A stretch of 64,000 nucleotides of DNA, from assembly GCA_036346255.1 (NCBI GenBank), contig CM070620.1, forward strand, positions 60,560,522-60,624,521, given 5' to 3'. The position numbers were made by a program, and so were the translations under genes. This DNA comes from Ampelocalamus luodianensis (Eukaryota; Streptophyta; Magnoliopsida; Poales; Poaceae). Position 1 is the stretch's first letter, and each line of letters begins with the position of its first letter. Below are positions 31,210 to 43,588 of the stretch, piece after piece. The notes beneath the pieces are model-generated. The model was not told where the DNA came from, did no database searches, and was given only the letters and a program-made list of their open reading frames with translations.

Positions 31210-32148
31210 GGGAGGTCGTGGGCCGTTGATCAAAGATCGCACGGCTCACGATCTCAGATGCTAAAACCCGCACGAGCTCCTGGGCGCAAAGACCTTGCCG
31301 CGCCTAGAGAGGTCTTAGCCGTTGATATTGAATCCAACGGCTCGACCCTGGATGCACAAAGACCGCGAAGGAGGTCCTCGCGCACTAGGGAGGTCGTGGG
31401 CGCGGATCCGATCTGGCGGCCCGAGCTCCACGAGGAGGTCCTACGGCTAACTCGCTAAGGAAGGTGCGGGCGGTTAAGATTTCCGAGGAGGTCTTAGCGG
31501 TATAGATCCGATCGGAGGAGAGGATCTAAGCGGTGAGCTTAACGGCGGGAGGTCTTGGCGGCTAGGATCTCACCGAGGAGGTCCTAACGGTCGAGATGTC
31601 CTCGGGAGGTCCTCCAACACGGTGCTATCTGAGAGAGATCTGGATGGCTCGGATCTCCATGGGAGAGGTCTGAGTGGTCCAGATCTAGGCGGGAGGTCCT
31701 CATGGTTAAGACCAAAGACGAGGAGGTCACGAGGTTCTCTTTACAAAGAGACCAAGGGTGGTCTTTGTAAAGAGGACCACAGGGTGGTTTTGAAGGTTTT
31801 CTTTACAAAGACTGGGGTGGTCCTTTGCAAAAGAGGACCTTGGTGGGGTGGCTCGGGGTGGTTTTTAGAAAGCGACTAAGGAAGGACCTTTTGCAAGGAG
31901 GACCCCAAGGAGGTCCGAGAGGGCGGTTTTGACAAAAACGACCGGGGTGACCCCTTCGCACAGAGGACCTCAAGGAGGAGGGTGATCCTAGCGGCTGGGA
32001 TTTAACCTACGGAGGTCTTTAACGGCCAGGATTCTATATGGTGGGAGGTCCAGAGACTTAGGATTTTTCGGAAAAGATCCTAAGGCCCAGATCTGAACTT
32101 GGAGAGGTCGGGGACGGCTAAGATTAGCCCGAGGAGGTCCTAGAGTGG
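31210..32148 (-). repeat. Degenerate ~29-bp tandem array in S1
   Basis: Seen on the plus strand as repeated GGAGGTC and AGATC spaced about 29 bp apart. A second small cluster of GGAGGTC lies at 33205-33500. This is the inverse complement of the arrays in B and C, so the two orientations could pair as RNA. Confidence 0.82.
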
Positions 32149-34118
32149 TTTTAATGGTGCAGGATCTCTAGACAGTGGCGGCTAAGACACTTAATGCATC
32201 TAATGATTGACCATAAATGAATCTAACGGAACACTTAATGACTAAGGCCCTGGCCTACACGACAGTGACTCCACGGCACAAATTAGGACACAATTAATGC
32301 ACCAATGATGAGCAATGATTTGAGCATTAAAGTGGTCCTAAGAAGATGACGAAAATGGGAGGTTTTGAACTGACAAAACCCGGCGTGCCTGCTGACTTGC
32401 GCGGCGATGTGGACCTCGTCGGCGGAAACCAAAGGCACGGATGAGTTCCAAATAGGGAGGAGAACCTAAAGGTGCCAACAGCTAGGGCTAAAGTGCACCC
32501 TACCGGCGGCTAGCCGGAGGTGACCGACGGAGACCCAATGCGGCCAAAAACGAAAACCGAAGAGGTCTAACGGGATCGGGTTTTTGGAACTGAAGTACTC
32601 ACCCGGGATTGAAGGAGAACCGGGAGTGGTCGCGGTAGCTCCGGTGACGGTGGAGGTCGCCAGAGATGAAGAAGACGAAGCTCCCGGCCACGAACAGCAA
32701 GCGCCCACCTTGTCAACCTCTGTGAAGGTCAAACAAAGCGAGTTAGGGAGGCTTGAGGTGACCAAGGGAACAAGATGACTGCCACTATTGCAATGTTGAA
32801 CTACTGAAGCTCGGAGGTCGCCGGAGAGCTCCAATGTCCGGCAATGGTGGCAATGGCTTTCGGGTGTTTGAGCACAAGAGAACTGAGATGAGCTAGGGTG
32901 CAAGAGAGTGACTAAAAGAACTAAGAGAGGAAGCATGAGCTTCAAATATAGCCGGTGGGAAGGGTGGCAAAGTCAGCCGGTGCACTGAGACCAAGTACAC
33001 GAAACCGATGGGAGTAGGTTGTCGTGAGACTTTTGAGCAAAGGTGCCGGACATTTAATGTTGGCGACACATAGCCGTTTGTCAGCCCTAAAGTTGACAAG
33101 GCACTGCTCTCTACTGCCATGCACAAAATTTGATAACGCCCGTGCCCACCCGACGGTGAGAGGACCAGTCAAAAGAGCTCAACGGCTAAAATCGCACGAG
33201 CTCCCACTAGGGAGGTCGTGAGTCGTTGGATTGAAATCAAGGGCTCGGATCTTGAGCCAAGTATTAGAGGTCCTAACACTTAGGGAGGTCCGAGCGCAGA
33301 CATCAAGAGAGATGGCCCACGATCACCCAAGCGCTAGGGGTGGTCGTGGAGGTCCGAGGAGGTCGCCCAGGGTGGTCTTTGCAAAAGGTGCAAAGGAGGT
33401 TCTGGGGGAGGTCCTCGAGGCTTGTCTTGGTAAACGAACAGGAGGAAGTCGTGGGGTGGGAGGTCCTTTACAAAGACCCAAGGAGGTCTTTGAGCGTCGG
33501 ATTTAAAATCCAACGGCCCAGACCACCTGTGCCCAACCTGACCGAGCCCGACACGGCTTAAGTGGCTCGGTGCGACCAAGACCTGAAAGTCGGACCTGGG
33601 TTTGAGTCTAAGTTTGACTCGGACCAGGTTTAGAGTTTTAATTTGAATTGAGATTTTGAAGGGGTCTTAAGAGATAGTATTAGCTCCAAATTTTATGAAA
33701 TTTTGTGGTGGCTTGCTAACCTTGAGATGGACCTTGTATAAAATTTCAGAGGTTTTATCTTTGAGCACTTTTCTCCGAAATTATACAATGCTTTGAGCTA
33801 GGGTTTGACTACAAGTCAAACAAGTTTGAGTGACCCTTAAAAATATTCGAACAATTTCTAAAAATTGTGAAATTTTTCAGAGGGGTCACCAACCATCCCA
33901 AGAACTTAGGAAAAATATTTCCCGAGAAGGATCACAAGATTGGGCAAGATTGTTTTTGGAGGATCAAGACTTGGATCAACAGACTTGTGACTTTGTATTT
34001 CCATACTCTTGTACAATAATTGTTTAGTACACACAGGAAATACATGATGTAAGAAAAAGTTTTAATTTCTACCCATTTTCTTACATTTGAAACACAAGTT
34101 GAAAATGGGGATGTTACA

Positions 34119-34780
34119 CGCCGGCCTGATGAAGCTGAAAAAGAAGGAGTTCCTTGCGCTCAAACAGGGGCGCAAATCTGTGACTGAGTACCTCCATGAG
34201 TTCAACCATCTCGCGAGGTACGCTCCTGCTGAGGTGGCCACCGATGAGGCCAAGCAGAGAAGTTTATGGGCGGCTTGCGAGGAGCTTGAGACAAGCTCTC
34301 TATTGTGGACTTCCCGACTTTCGGACCTTGGTGGACAAGGCCATCATCGCCGAGCACAAGGCGAGAGCGTGGCGAGTCCATAGCGTAAGTGGGAGGCCCG
34401 GCCGTGCGCATGAGGCGGCCTCGTTCGTCCCGAGTTGGGCCTGCCGGTGGCCGTTCTTTGGCTTCACCACCGCCGAGGCCTTCGGCACCGGCTCCACGTC
34501 CTCCACAGCCATGGCTCGACCACGCGTGCGCTGCGATCCAGCAGCGAGTTGCTCACCGCAACCCCGCGGCGACGCCACCGCTTCTCGCCACAACAAGGGC
34601 CACTACGCGAGTAGTTGTCCTAAGAAAGATGGGAGCGCCCTCGTCCTAATGGAGGACGCGGCAAGGGGTGGTCACCCACGATCGAAGACCCGGGCTTGGG
34701 AGCGGCCGAGTCAACCATATCTCGGTGAGGAGGCACGAGGCGCCCGACATGGTGTTGGGTGCGCTTCTTGTCAATTTACG
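34119..34780 (+). pseudogene. gag: Element C gag, C-terminal part, frameshifted
   Basis: Resumes after S1 with GLMKLKKKEFLALKQGRKSV and the EYLHEFNHLARYAPAEV region (34123-34240), which completes the gag domain. The frame is then lost near 34255. Farther on, RHNKGHYASSCPKKDG (about 34587-34635) is the second half of a CCHC zinc knuckle whose first cysteines are not readable. The GC-rich middle has several probable indels, as in D. Confidence 0.8.
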
Positions 34781-35155
34781 TCTGCTACTGATTTTATTTG
34801 ACTCTAGAGCTTTGCATTATTTTATTTCGAGGTCGTTTCTTTGTTGATAGTAGTCTCCTTTGTGTTCCTTTGGGATGCACGCTTATTCGCTCTCGGGTTG
34901 GAAATGAGAGCGACCAAGTGTCTTGGGACGTTCCTATCCACATCGAAGGAGTGGGATTCTTGGCGAGTCTTATCCTACTCGATTGGCGCTTGGATGTGAT
35001 TCTTGGCATGGATTGGTTGTCCCAACACTTGGGGCAAATCGATTGTGCGGGAAGGTTGTCTACCTCACCACCCTTGGTGAGCAGGTTGGGTTTTCACGCG
35101 ATTATAGAACCCCACCTTTATGCCCTTGAAGCAAAGCCGATTGGAGATTCGTGAT
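34781..35155 (+). pseudogene. Element C protease, active site altered
   Basis: The aspartic-protease region reads LFDSRALHYFISRSF where the family has an Asp-Ser/Thr-Gly triad, so the glycine position is Arg. The later conserved motif ILGMDWLSQHLGQIDC (about 35000-35045) is intact. The frame that carries the C-terminal motif is open at 34798-35154. As read, the enzyme could not be active. Confidence 0.8.
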
Positions 35156-36571
35156 GTCCCCACTGTATGTGACTTCGCGGATGTCTTTCCTGAAGATTTG
35201 CCTAGGATGCCTCCCGGTCGAGACCTGGAGTTCGTGATAGAGTTGCTGCCCGGTACCGCCCCTATTTCAAAGAGGCCGTATCGTATGCCTCCTAATGAGT
35301 TGGAGGAGCTGAAGAAGCAACTAGGTGAGCTGCAAGAGAAGGGTTTCATTCGTCCTAGCTCATCCCCTTGAGGCTGTCCAGTTATTTTTGTGAAGAAGAA
35401 GGACAAGACCTTGCGCATGTGCATTGATTACCGTCTGCTTAATGAAGTGACGGTGAAGAACAAGTATCCTTTGCCCCGTATTGATGATCTTTTCGATCAG
35501 TTGACCGGAGCGCGTGTCTTCTCCAAGATTGACTTGAGATTGGGCTATCATCAAGTCAGGATCAGGACCGAGGATATTCCTAAGACGGCCTTTGCTACTC
35601 GTTATGGTCTTTACGAGTACACCGTCATGTCTTTTGGCTTAACTAATGCTCCTGCTTTATTCATGACCCTTATGAACTCGGTATTCATGGAGTATTTGGA
35701 TAGGTTTGTGGTGGTATTCATCGATGATATCCTTATCTACTCCAAGAGTGAAGAAGAGCATGCCGAGCATCTTAAGCTTGTGTTGGTCAAGCTGCGCGAG
35801 CATCAGCTGTATGCAAAGTTCAGCAAGTGCGAGTTCTGGTTGAAGGAAGTGGCATTCTTGGGCCATGTTCTTTCAGCAGGAGGTGTGGCTGTGGACCCTA
35901 GCAAGGTCAGTGATGTACTATCTTGGGGTCAGCCCAAGTCGGTCACCGATGTACGGAGTTTTCTTGGTTTGGCTGGCTACTATCGCCGCTTTATCGAGAA
36001 TTTCTCCAAGATTGCGAAGCCTATGACCGAATTGCTCAAGAAAGACAAGAAGTTTGAGTGGTCCACTGCTTGTGATGTGAGTTTTCAGGAACTCAAGAAG
36101 TGGTTGACCTCAGCCCCAGTGCTTGTTCTCCCTAATATTCACAAGAGTTTTAATATCTATTGTGATGCTTCTCGTCAGGGTCTTGGTTGTGTTCTTATGC
36201 AGGAGGGCAAGGTAGTGGCCTATGCATCGAGGCAGTTGAGGCCTCATGAACTCAACTATCCTACTCACGACTTGGAATTAGCTGCTGTAGTTCATGCACT
36301 CAAGATTTGGCGGCATTATCTGATTGGTAACCGTTGTGAGGTGTATTCTGACCACAAAAGCTTGAAGTACTTGTTCACTCAGCCAGATCTGAACCTCAGG
36401 CAAAGGAGATGGTTGGAATTGATCAAGGACTATGATATGGGTATTCAGTACCACCCAGGCAAGGCCAATGTTGTTGTAGATGCGCTTAGTCAAAAGGTGT
36501 ATTGCAACATGTTGATGCTCCAAGAGCGACCTACCCTTATTTGCAATTTCAGCGCCTCAATTTGGGTTTGA
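35120..36571 (+). pseudogene. Element C reverse transcriptase-RNase H, one internal stop
   Basis: One continuous frame except for a TGA at 35369-35371, right after RPSSSP, where relatives have Trp. It includes PYRMPPNELEELKKQL, then from 35390 MCIDYRLLNEVTVKNKYPLP, FSKIDLRLGYHQV, the catalytic FIDD (35717-35728) and the thumb. RNase H follows, with Asp in CDAS (36164), Glu in DLELAA (36275), Asp in YSDHKS (36350) and Asp in VVDALS (36479). All core acidic residues are present. The frame ends at 36571, where the join to integrase is broken. Apart from that stop it is the best-preserved enzyme in the window. Confidence 0.93.
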
Positions 36572-37102
36572 TCGAGCACGGTTCTCTTGCTACCTTGGTT
36601 GTGCACCAACCTTGGTGGACCAAATCGAGTATGCATGCAGATCGAGATGTTGGTGTGAGTCAAATCAAGCGAACATCAAGGATGGGATAGCCAAGTGCTT
36701 TTCGGAGGATGAGCATGGCGTTGTGTGGTTTGGGGCGTCTTGTGGTTCCTAAGGTCGTGGAATTGCGGATTTGATTCTCCGTGAAGCCCATGACTCTCCT
36801 TTGTCTATCCATCCCGGGCAACCAAGATGTATTAGGACCTTCACGAGATTTTGTGGACCCGAATGAAGCGCGAGATTGCGTGTTCGTTGCCGAGTGCGGC
36901 GTGTCTTTGTCGTGTGAAGGCCGAGCATCGGCGTCAGCAGCCTTCTTGACCTTTGCGGTGCGAGAATGGAAGTGGGATTCCGTTGGCATGGACTTCATCA
37001 CGGGTTGCCGTGCTTCTTAGGAAGGATGCCATATGGGTTGTCATTGATCGGTTGACAAAGCGGCGCATTTCTGCGGTGCGTACCAACCTCAGTGTCAGTT
37101 AG
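36572..37102 (+). pseudogene. Element C RNase H-integrase linker and integrase N-terminus, broken
   Basis: Pieces in alternating frames match the D copy at 45905-46777: GLIEHGSLATLVVHQP, the zinc-finger helix WTRMKREI and the core start EWKWDSVGMDFITG. The first catalytic Asp of integrase is at 36991-36993. Several 1-2 base indels separate the pieces, and the histidine-cysteine zinc finger cannot be read in a single frame. Confidence 0.8.
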
Positions 37103-38023
37103 TTGGCAGATCTCTATGTATCTCGCATTGTGTGCCTGCATGGTGTGCCCCGAACGATTGTGTCAGATCGTGGTTCTCTTTTCACCTCTTGTTTCTGGCA
37201 TAAATTGCAAGAGGCTATGGGCACCTGCCTTACTTTCAGTTCAGCTTACCATCCTCAGACTGATGGTCAGACGGAGCGAGTCAACCAAGTGTTGGAAGAT
37301 ATGCTCCATGCCTGTGTTCTTTCCTATGGGAAGAAGTGGGAGAAATGCCTACCATTTGCTGAGTTCTCCTACAACAACAGCTATAAGGCTAGTCTTGGCA
37401 TGGCACCATTTGAGGTCTTGTATGGGAGGAGATGTAGAACCCCATTGAACTGGTCAGAGACTGGTGAGCGGCAGTTTTTCGGCCCAGAGTCGATTAATGA
37501 GGCCGAAAGCCAGGTCCAGTTGATTCGCGAGCATCTGCGCACGGCCCAGTCCAGGCAGAAGAGCTATGCAGATCGTCGTCGCCGTGAGTTGAGCTTTGAG
37601 CCCAATGACTTTGTGTATCTCAAAGTCTCACCCTTGAAGGGCCATCAGCGTTTTGGCATCAAGGGCAAGTTGGCTCCTCGCTATGTTGGGCCTTATCGCA
37701 TCATCGAGAGAGTTGGGGCTGTGGCATACAGGTTGGAGCTGCCAGCTGCACTTGAGGGTGTGCATGATGTGTTCCATGTGTCACACCTGAAGAAGTGCAT
37801 CCGTGTCCCGACTGAGGAAGCTCCGTTGGAGGTTCTCGATGTGCAGGAGAATTTGACCTACCGTGAGCATCCTGTTCGCATTCTTGAGGAATCTGAACGG
37901 AGAACAAGGAACCGTATCATCAAGTTCCTTAAGGTTCAATGGTGAAACCATTCTGAAGATGAGGCAACTTGGGAGCGGGAAGATCGTCTTCGTGCAGATT
38001 ATCCATCCTTCTTTTCCGAGTAA
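37103..38023 (+). pseudogene. Element C integrase core and chromodomain-like tail
   Basis: Open from 37103 to a TGA at 37943-37945, then in the same frame to a TAA at 38021-38023. The second catalytic Asp is in TIVSDRGSLF (37166-37168) and the Glu in GQTERVNQV (37274-37276), 35 residues apart as in D,D-35-E integrases. Then come FAEFSYNNSYKASLGMAPFE, the GPYRIIERVG barrel-like region and the chromodomain-like tail (VFHVSHLKKC, YREHPVRILEE, FLKVQW-stop-NHSEDEATWE, ADYPSFF). The tail normally steers insertion into heterochromatin. The stop would remove its last part. Confidence 0.92.
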
Positions 38024-38049
38024 ACGGAATCTCGGGTCGAGATTCTTGT

Positions 38050-38067
38050 AAGGGGGGGGGGGAGAGT
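38050..38067 (+). other. Element C polypurine tract, expanded G run
   Basis: An A followed by 11 consecutive G and GAGAG-like purines just before the 3' LTR. B and D have six G (or C on the plus strand for D). The longer run may be slippage or an assembly artefact. Confidence 0.8.
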
Positions 38068-40282
38068 TGTAACATCCCAATTTTAGGCTTGTGTTTCAAA
38101 TGTAAGAAAATGAGTAGAAATTAAAACTTTTTCTTACATCTTGTATTTCCTGTTTGTACTGAACAGCTATTGTACAAGAAGTTATGGAAATACAAAGTCA
38201 CAAGTCTTTTGATCCAAATCTTGAGCTTACAAAAACACTCTTGTCAAACCTCTTGATCATCTCCTGGAAATATTTTTCCTGAGTTCTTGGGATGGTATGT
38301 GACCCCTCTGAAAAATTTCACAATTTTTAGAAATTGTTTGAATATCTTTGGAGGTCAGTCAAACCCAATTCATTTCTGGTCAATCTGTGGACCAGCACCT
38401 TGTGAAATTTTTGGAGAAAAAGTATAGCACAAAAACCTCTGCAAAATTTACACAAGGTCATTAACTCAGCTAGCAAGCTCCTATAAAAATTTTATAATTT
38501 TTGGAGTTAGTTTGCTGACTCAAATAATTCTCCTTAGATCAGCTCTTGTTGGGACTCAGATTTTGAACCCTTGGTCTGAGTCTGACTCGGACTCGAGTCA
38601 GACCCAGCCGTTGGACTCGATCGGGCCAGCCGCCCTGACCTCCTCGGGCTCGTTTCCTTTGGGTTGTTGGATCTCCATCCAGCTGCTCAGACCTCCCCTC
38701 TGATCTCAGCGCCTCGGGGTGGTCCAGGCCACTGGATCTCCATCCTGCGGTCACGACCTCCCCTGGACCTCCTCACCCGCAAAGACCTCCCTGCGCCGGT
38801 GATGCTGGGACGTCCAGACCACCCCATGCAAATCGGGATCGCCCAGACCTCTCCTCGGCTCTGTCATTCTTCTTCCTCTTGACCTCCTCGACTCGTCGTC
38901 ATGATTTTCTAGCACCGCACCGTGTCGTGACCAGAGCGATTGGGGCGATGAGATGTCACCTTTTGCCTCTTGTCAACGGCTCTTTTTGCTGCCATGCATT
39001 TATTGCCAATCAGCTTTAACCTCCAAAGTCTCCACCCTGCTCTGCCCCTACCTACCATGCGTGCTTTTGGCAGGGGCATGGACATTGTTCACAGTGAACT
39101 TGCCCATGCCATTGCCAAGCTTGCAGGCTATGAATAGTCTGAAACCTCCCTTCTCCTTTTCCTTCTTCGTTCTTTGTTGTGCTTGAGCTCCCTCAGTGGA
39201 GTTGGTCCTCGAACCCAAGCACCCAAGAACACCACCCCCTTACCACCATTGTCACCTTTGGAGCTCCTGCCAAGCTCGAGCTCCGAGTGGTCCCAAACAA
39301 CTTCCCGGCCTTGTTCATTGTCATCTTGACCACCTCAAGCTTGCTCTAACTTAGCTTGGTTCACATTGCGAGAGGTGGACAAGTTTGGGAGCCGCCGGGT
39401 CGAGGTCATTTTCTTCTTCCTCTCCGGCAAGCTCTTCATCGCCGGACTTTGTCGACCTTCTCCAAGTTCCTCCGACCTCCCTGGTCCCCTCTCTGCCCTC
39501 AGGTGCCCATCCCTTAGCCTTGTTGTTATTTTCTAGAGCTCGTGTAATTTCGTAGTAAGCCTTCCTAGCCTATCTCGGCGCCACGGCGTTCAAGGCCGCC
39601 GCCGACGAGGTTGCCACCTTTAGCTCCGTGATGATATTGCGGTTCCATTCCAGTATTTAGTTGGCGCCGGCGTGGTCCCTGTCGCCGGCGGCAAGCCGTT
39701 AAACGCGATCGGGATTTTTGCCGATGCAAACTCCCGTTTTCGTCATTTTCTTAGGACAGCATTAATGCCCCATTTATTGCTAATCATTGGTGCATTGGTC
39801 ATGTCTTAAAGCGTCTTTGTGTCACCGTGTGGGCCTTAGGCTTAGAATTAAAATCCAGAAGCCATTAATGTCCCTTTTAGATTCTGTTTTTACCAATCAT
39901 GAGCATTTAGTGCTATCGGTTTAGGCTCCTGTTGTCGTTAGGCAAAACCCCGCTCGACCTCCTTGAGAAGATCTGACCGTTAAAGACCTCTGTGGTTAAT
40001 CTTAGCCGTCGGACCTCTTCTTGCACGCCCGCAAAGACCTCCCTCCTCAGGACCTCCCCCTAGTTTGATCTCAGCCGTCTAAGATCACCCCAGGATTAGA
40101 TATGTGCCGTAGAGCGTTATCTGTGAGAACTCTAAATCTTAGGACCTCCTAGAGTTAATCTTGGCTGTCGAAGACCTCCTCGGATTAGCTCTTGGTCGTC
40201 GGATCCTACTCAGTTAAAAACTAGCGCCAGGACCTCCCCTCCTTATTTGATCCTAGCCGTCTAGGACCACCCTGGTTAAATC
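38068..40282 (+). repeat. Element C 3' LTR, first part
   Basis: Begins TGTAACATCCCAATTTTAGG, matching 22633 onward, and is cut within the tandem array (39952-40282) by element D. The TSD AAATC is at 40278-40282. It differs from the 5' LTR often at C-rich trinucleotides (for example 39485-39508 versus 24055-24074). Confidence 0.92.
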
Positions 40283-41315
40283 TGTGAGGACCCCGGTTTA
40301 TTCGGCTTGTACTGCTTAACCACCCACTTGGTCCTAGTAGCACAAATCAAATAAACCAAGCCTCGAGATATGTATACTTCCCAGAAATGCAGTATACACA
40401 CCCCGTTACAAAATTATGCATCAATTCCATTCATACACAAAGAGCCGAAGCTAAAGCAACAAATCAGAAGACATACATAATATAAAGAGAGTTATTACAA
40501 AGCAGAGGCCGACCGGCAAAAAAAAAACACATAAGTAACTAATTTAAACAGCGGAAGCAAAAGGGCCATAAGATAACGATAAACAAAAGTCAATCGGTGT
40601 GCCTTTACCCACAAGGCAACCAACCGGACCGCCAAGCTAATCGCTCCAGACACCGCCACAACAAATCTCACAAAAGTGAGGCCCCTCGAGCTCACCTTCT
40701 TCCTCTGCAACAAAACAATTAAGCATAGCATCTGAGTACAAAAATTGTTTTTGTACTCGCAAGACTGACGTGTGAGATAACAGAACTATAATTAGCTACA
40801 TGCAAGCTTTATTTAGTGGAGGAGGCTCTGGACTTATTTTCAGCATAAAGCAAGTTTGATTTGCAATAAGGTAATAGATTCCAAAGCAAGTTTGCAATTA
40901 ACTTTTACTGTTCAAATAAAAGAGGAGCAATTATAACAATAGGTAGATGACAACAACAACCTGGAAGTGACTAACCCATTAGTCACCACAACAATAGTAT
41001 GAACTACCCCTTCATACCACCCATGTCAAGCTTAAGTTTTTAAAAGGTTGTAGTCTAGTTCTTGCACGACCTTACCAAGCATGTCCATAACCTAGGACGA
41101 GGCTATTCGAATAGTTTTAACCCTGCAGGGGTGTACCAATGTACCCACACGATAGACCGCCTTTCCACCAGCCACGGTTAGCATACTTCCTTTGGTATGC
41201 AGACACGGCTAAGTCTAACAAGACGCTTTTCCAATGGACGATGCTAATTAAGAGCCGCAACCCATAGGAGAAGGACACATTAGACAGCCTAATCGGACTG
41301 CTAATGCTCCCCTCC

Positions 41316-41338
41316 CACACCACACACACACACACACA
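41316..41338. repeat. CA microsatellite in left LTR D
   Basis: A run of CA dinucleotides with one interruption. The right LTR has a shorter run at about 55654-55670. Confidence 0.85.
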
Positions 41339-42525
41339 AGAACACACCCATCGACCAGCTCATAATTAACACCTCCCAGAGTACTTAGTCAAGAGAGGTC
41401 CCATATCCCCCTCGTGTGGTTAGCACGCAATAAGCGCTTGGCTTAGTGACACAAGTAACTCAGTCCTTGGGGACTTAAGCACCATTCCAAACACACCCAA
41501 CAGATCACACCAACATACCATTGTGCCCAAGTCAAGATATAGTTTTCGTTTTCAGTTTTTGATTTGTAAATCAATAAAACACAAGGATTGGACATAATGG
41601 AATAATATAAGTATTTGTGTGATCAAGACCATCGACTAAGTCGATGATCGCCCAATACTACCGATATCTAGGCATGGCTAAGCAATATGTATTCGTAATC
41701 TACTAAGTGACAAGAGCTCATCCAACGAGCTCTAATCACAGCAAATAACCTAGGCTCAGGTAGTAGAGGATATTTATTTACCTACAGATTATGCAACTAG
41801 AGGATTAACTAATCAATTTAACATCCAAATAGCAACGCATACATAGAGGTTAAACAAAATATTAGACTTTAAAAGTAATGAGATCAAATGGGAAATGATC
41901 AAACGGCTTGCTTGGCTGCTGCTGCTCAATATGCTGCAGAGGGTCACTCTCAAGGACGGCACAATCGTCGGAACCTACCGAAAGAGCGAAAAAGAATCGA
42001 TAAGAACAAAGAAAACGAAAAAGACTCTAAAACCAAAATGATCCAAATGCTATGAAAATTTTACAGCAGCAAGAGCATGATTTATAACCAATTTAGAAAC
42101 AGGAATCAACTGATTTGGACTCTCACAGCAAAAGTTATGATCAAAACAATGTAGTTCGGTCAAAATTAAATTTAAATAGGTTACTGTTCATAAATAATTT
42201 TCTAGAAGTTTTCTGGACTTGGAAATTTTATGATAGGTTGCTACTGACATTTTAAGGCTACACAAGTGGTTTCATCTTATTTAGAGCTAAAAAGATTTAG
42301 TTATGATTTTTCTAAGTTATAAATCTAAGGCATGATTAATTTCAGTATTAAAGACTACTGTAAAACCTATACTAAGCTAAAGTACTTTAACATATGCATT
42401 TATAGAACTTTAGTTTGTTAAATTTGGAGCTACAGAGAAAAAGATATGCAATTTTGAAGTTTAAAACAATTAACAAATGCAAATAAAAGCTCTCGGGAAC
42501 TAAATCTGAAAACCAATAAAAACTA

Positions 42526-43588
42526 GGAGGTCGTGGGCGATGATCAAGGATCGCACGCCACGAGCTCGGATGCCCAAAACCCTTACGAGCACAGGCGCAA
42601 AGACCTCATCGCGCTTAGGGAGGTCTTAGCCGATGATATTGAATCCAACGGCCGACCACCGGATGCACAAAGACACGCGAAGGAGCTCCTCGCGCCTTTG
42701 GGAGGTCGTGGCCGTCGGATCTGGATCCGCGCCCCGAGCTCCACGAGGAGGTCCTACGGCTATCTCACTAAGGGGAGGTTGCGACGGTTAAGATCTCCCA
42801 GGGGAGGTCTTAACGGTCTAGATCGAGCGAGAGAGGTCCTAAACGGTGAGCTTAACAGCGAGAGGTCTTGACGGCTAGGATCTCACCGAGGAGGTCCTAA
42901 ACGGTCACGATCTCAATGGGGAGGTCCTAAGCGGGTTTTTAACAGAGAGAGGTCTGGACGGCTTAGATCTCCCTAGGGAGGTCATAAACGGTCTAGATCT
43001 GAGGCGGGGAAGGTCCTAAAGCCACGGATCTAAAGGAGGAGGTCCTAGACGGTCAAGATCTCCAGGAGGAGGTTCTGAACGGCTAAGATGAAGCGAGGGA
43101 GGTCCTAGATGGTCAAGATCTCTAGAGGGAGGTCCTGAACGGCTAAGATGAAGCGAGGGAGGTCCTGCGGTTTCTTGATGAGGACCCGAGTTGGTCTTTT
43201 TGCAAAGAGGACCTCAGGGAGGTCTTTTGCAAAGAGGACCCCCAAGTGAAGGGTGATCCTAACGGCTGGGATTAACCTACGGAGGTCTTTAACGGCCAGG
43301 ATACGATTAGGGGGAGGTCCTGGCAGCTAGAGACTTAGACTAGGAGATCTAACGGTCCAGACCAACATTGAAGAGGTTATGAGCGGCTAAGATCACCACA
43401 GGGATGTCCTAGGACTTAAGCGGTTACAGAACAAAGGATCTACGGTTAGATCCAAACACGAAGAGATCACTAAGGGCTAGGATTAAAACTAAAGAGGTCT
43501 TGGGACAAAAGCTTTTATAGACAAGATCCTACGGTGCAGATCTAACACGGGGAGGTCCTGGAGGGTCACGATGACCCGAGGAGGTCCG
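42526..43588 (-). repeat. Degenerate ~29-bp tandem array in left LTR D
   Basis: GGAGGTC and AGATC recur about every 29 bp. A roughly 59-bp two-unit block containing GAACGGCTAAGATGAAGCGA is repeated at about 43076-43165, a recent local duplication also present in the right LTR (57400-57485). Confidence 0.85.

Larger units (their letters stand above)
29023..34118 (-). mobile_element. S1: solo LTR of the same superfamily, antisense, inside C gag
   Basis: A 5096-bp single LTR. On the plus strand it begins TGTGAGGACCCCGG and ends GGGGATGTTACA, the reverse of the B/C ends. It is flanked by perfect duplicates CGCCG (29018-29022 and 34119-34123), with no interior, so it is a solo LTR left by recombination between two LTRs. 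On the minus strand it has the same plan: AGGAAGAAG (29422-29430), palindrome (29823-29834), hairpin (30333-30355), tandem array (31210-32148) and a donor-like CCGG-GTGAGTA at about 32596-32606. Leu/Ser-rich frames such as 32466-32945 (minus) are not supported as genes. Confidence 0.93.
22633..40282 (+). mobile_element. Element C: Gypsy chromovirus (Tekay/Del-like), part before D insertion
   Basis: Inserted in B's 3' LTR; the left target site is probably GTTGG (22628-22632). Order: 5' LTR, Met-tRNA primer-binding site, gag, protease, RT, RNase H, integrase, chromodomain-like tail, G-rich tract, 3' LTR. RT before integrase defines Gypsy, and the C-terminal chromodomain-like region (HDVFHVSHLKKC and the YREHPVRILEE motif) marks a chromovirus. 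It is interrupted by S1 within gag and by D in the 3' LTR, and resumes at 59475-62245. The right end and right target duplicate are missing. Inactivated by insertions, two nonsense codons and frameshifts. Confidence 0.92.

Noticed and set aside
32466..32945. A 159-codon minus-strand frame starting with a Leu-rich, signal-peptide-like stretch
   Set aside because: It lies in the GC-rich block of solo LTR S1. The homologous blocks of B, C and D do not keep the frame, so it is most likely chance.
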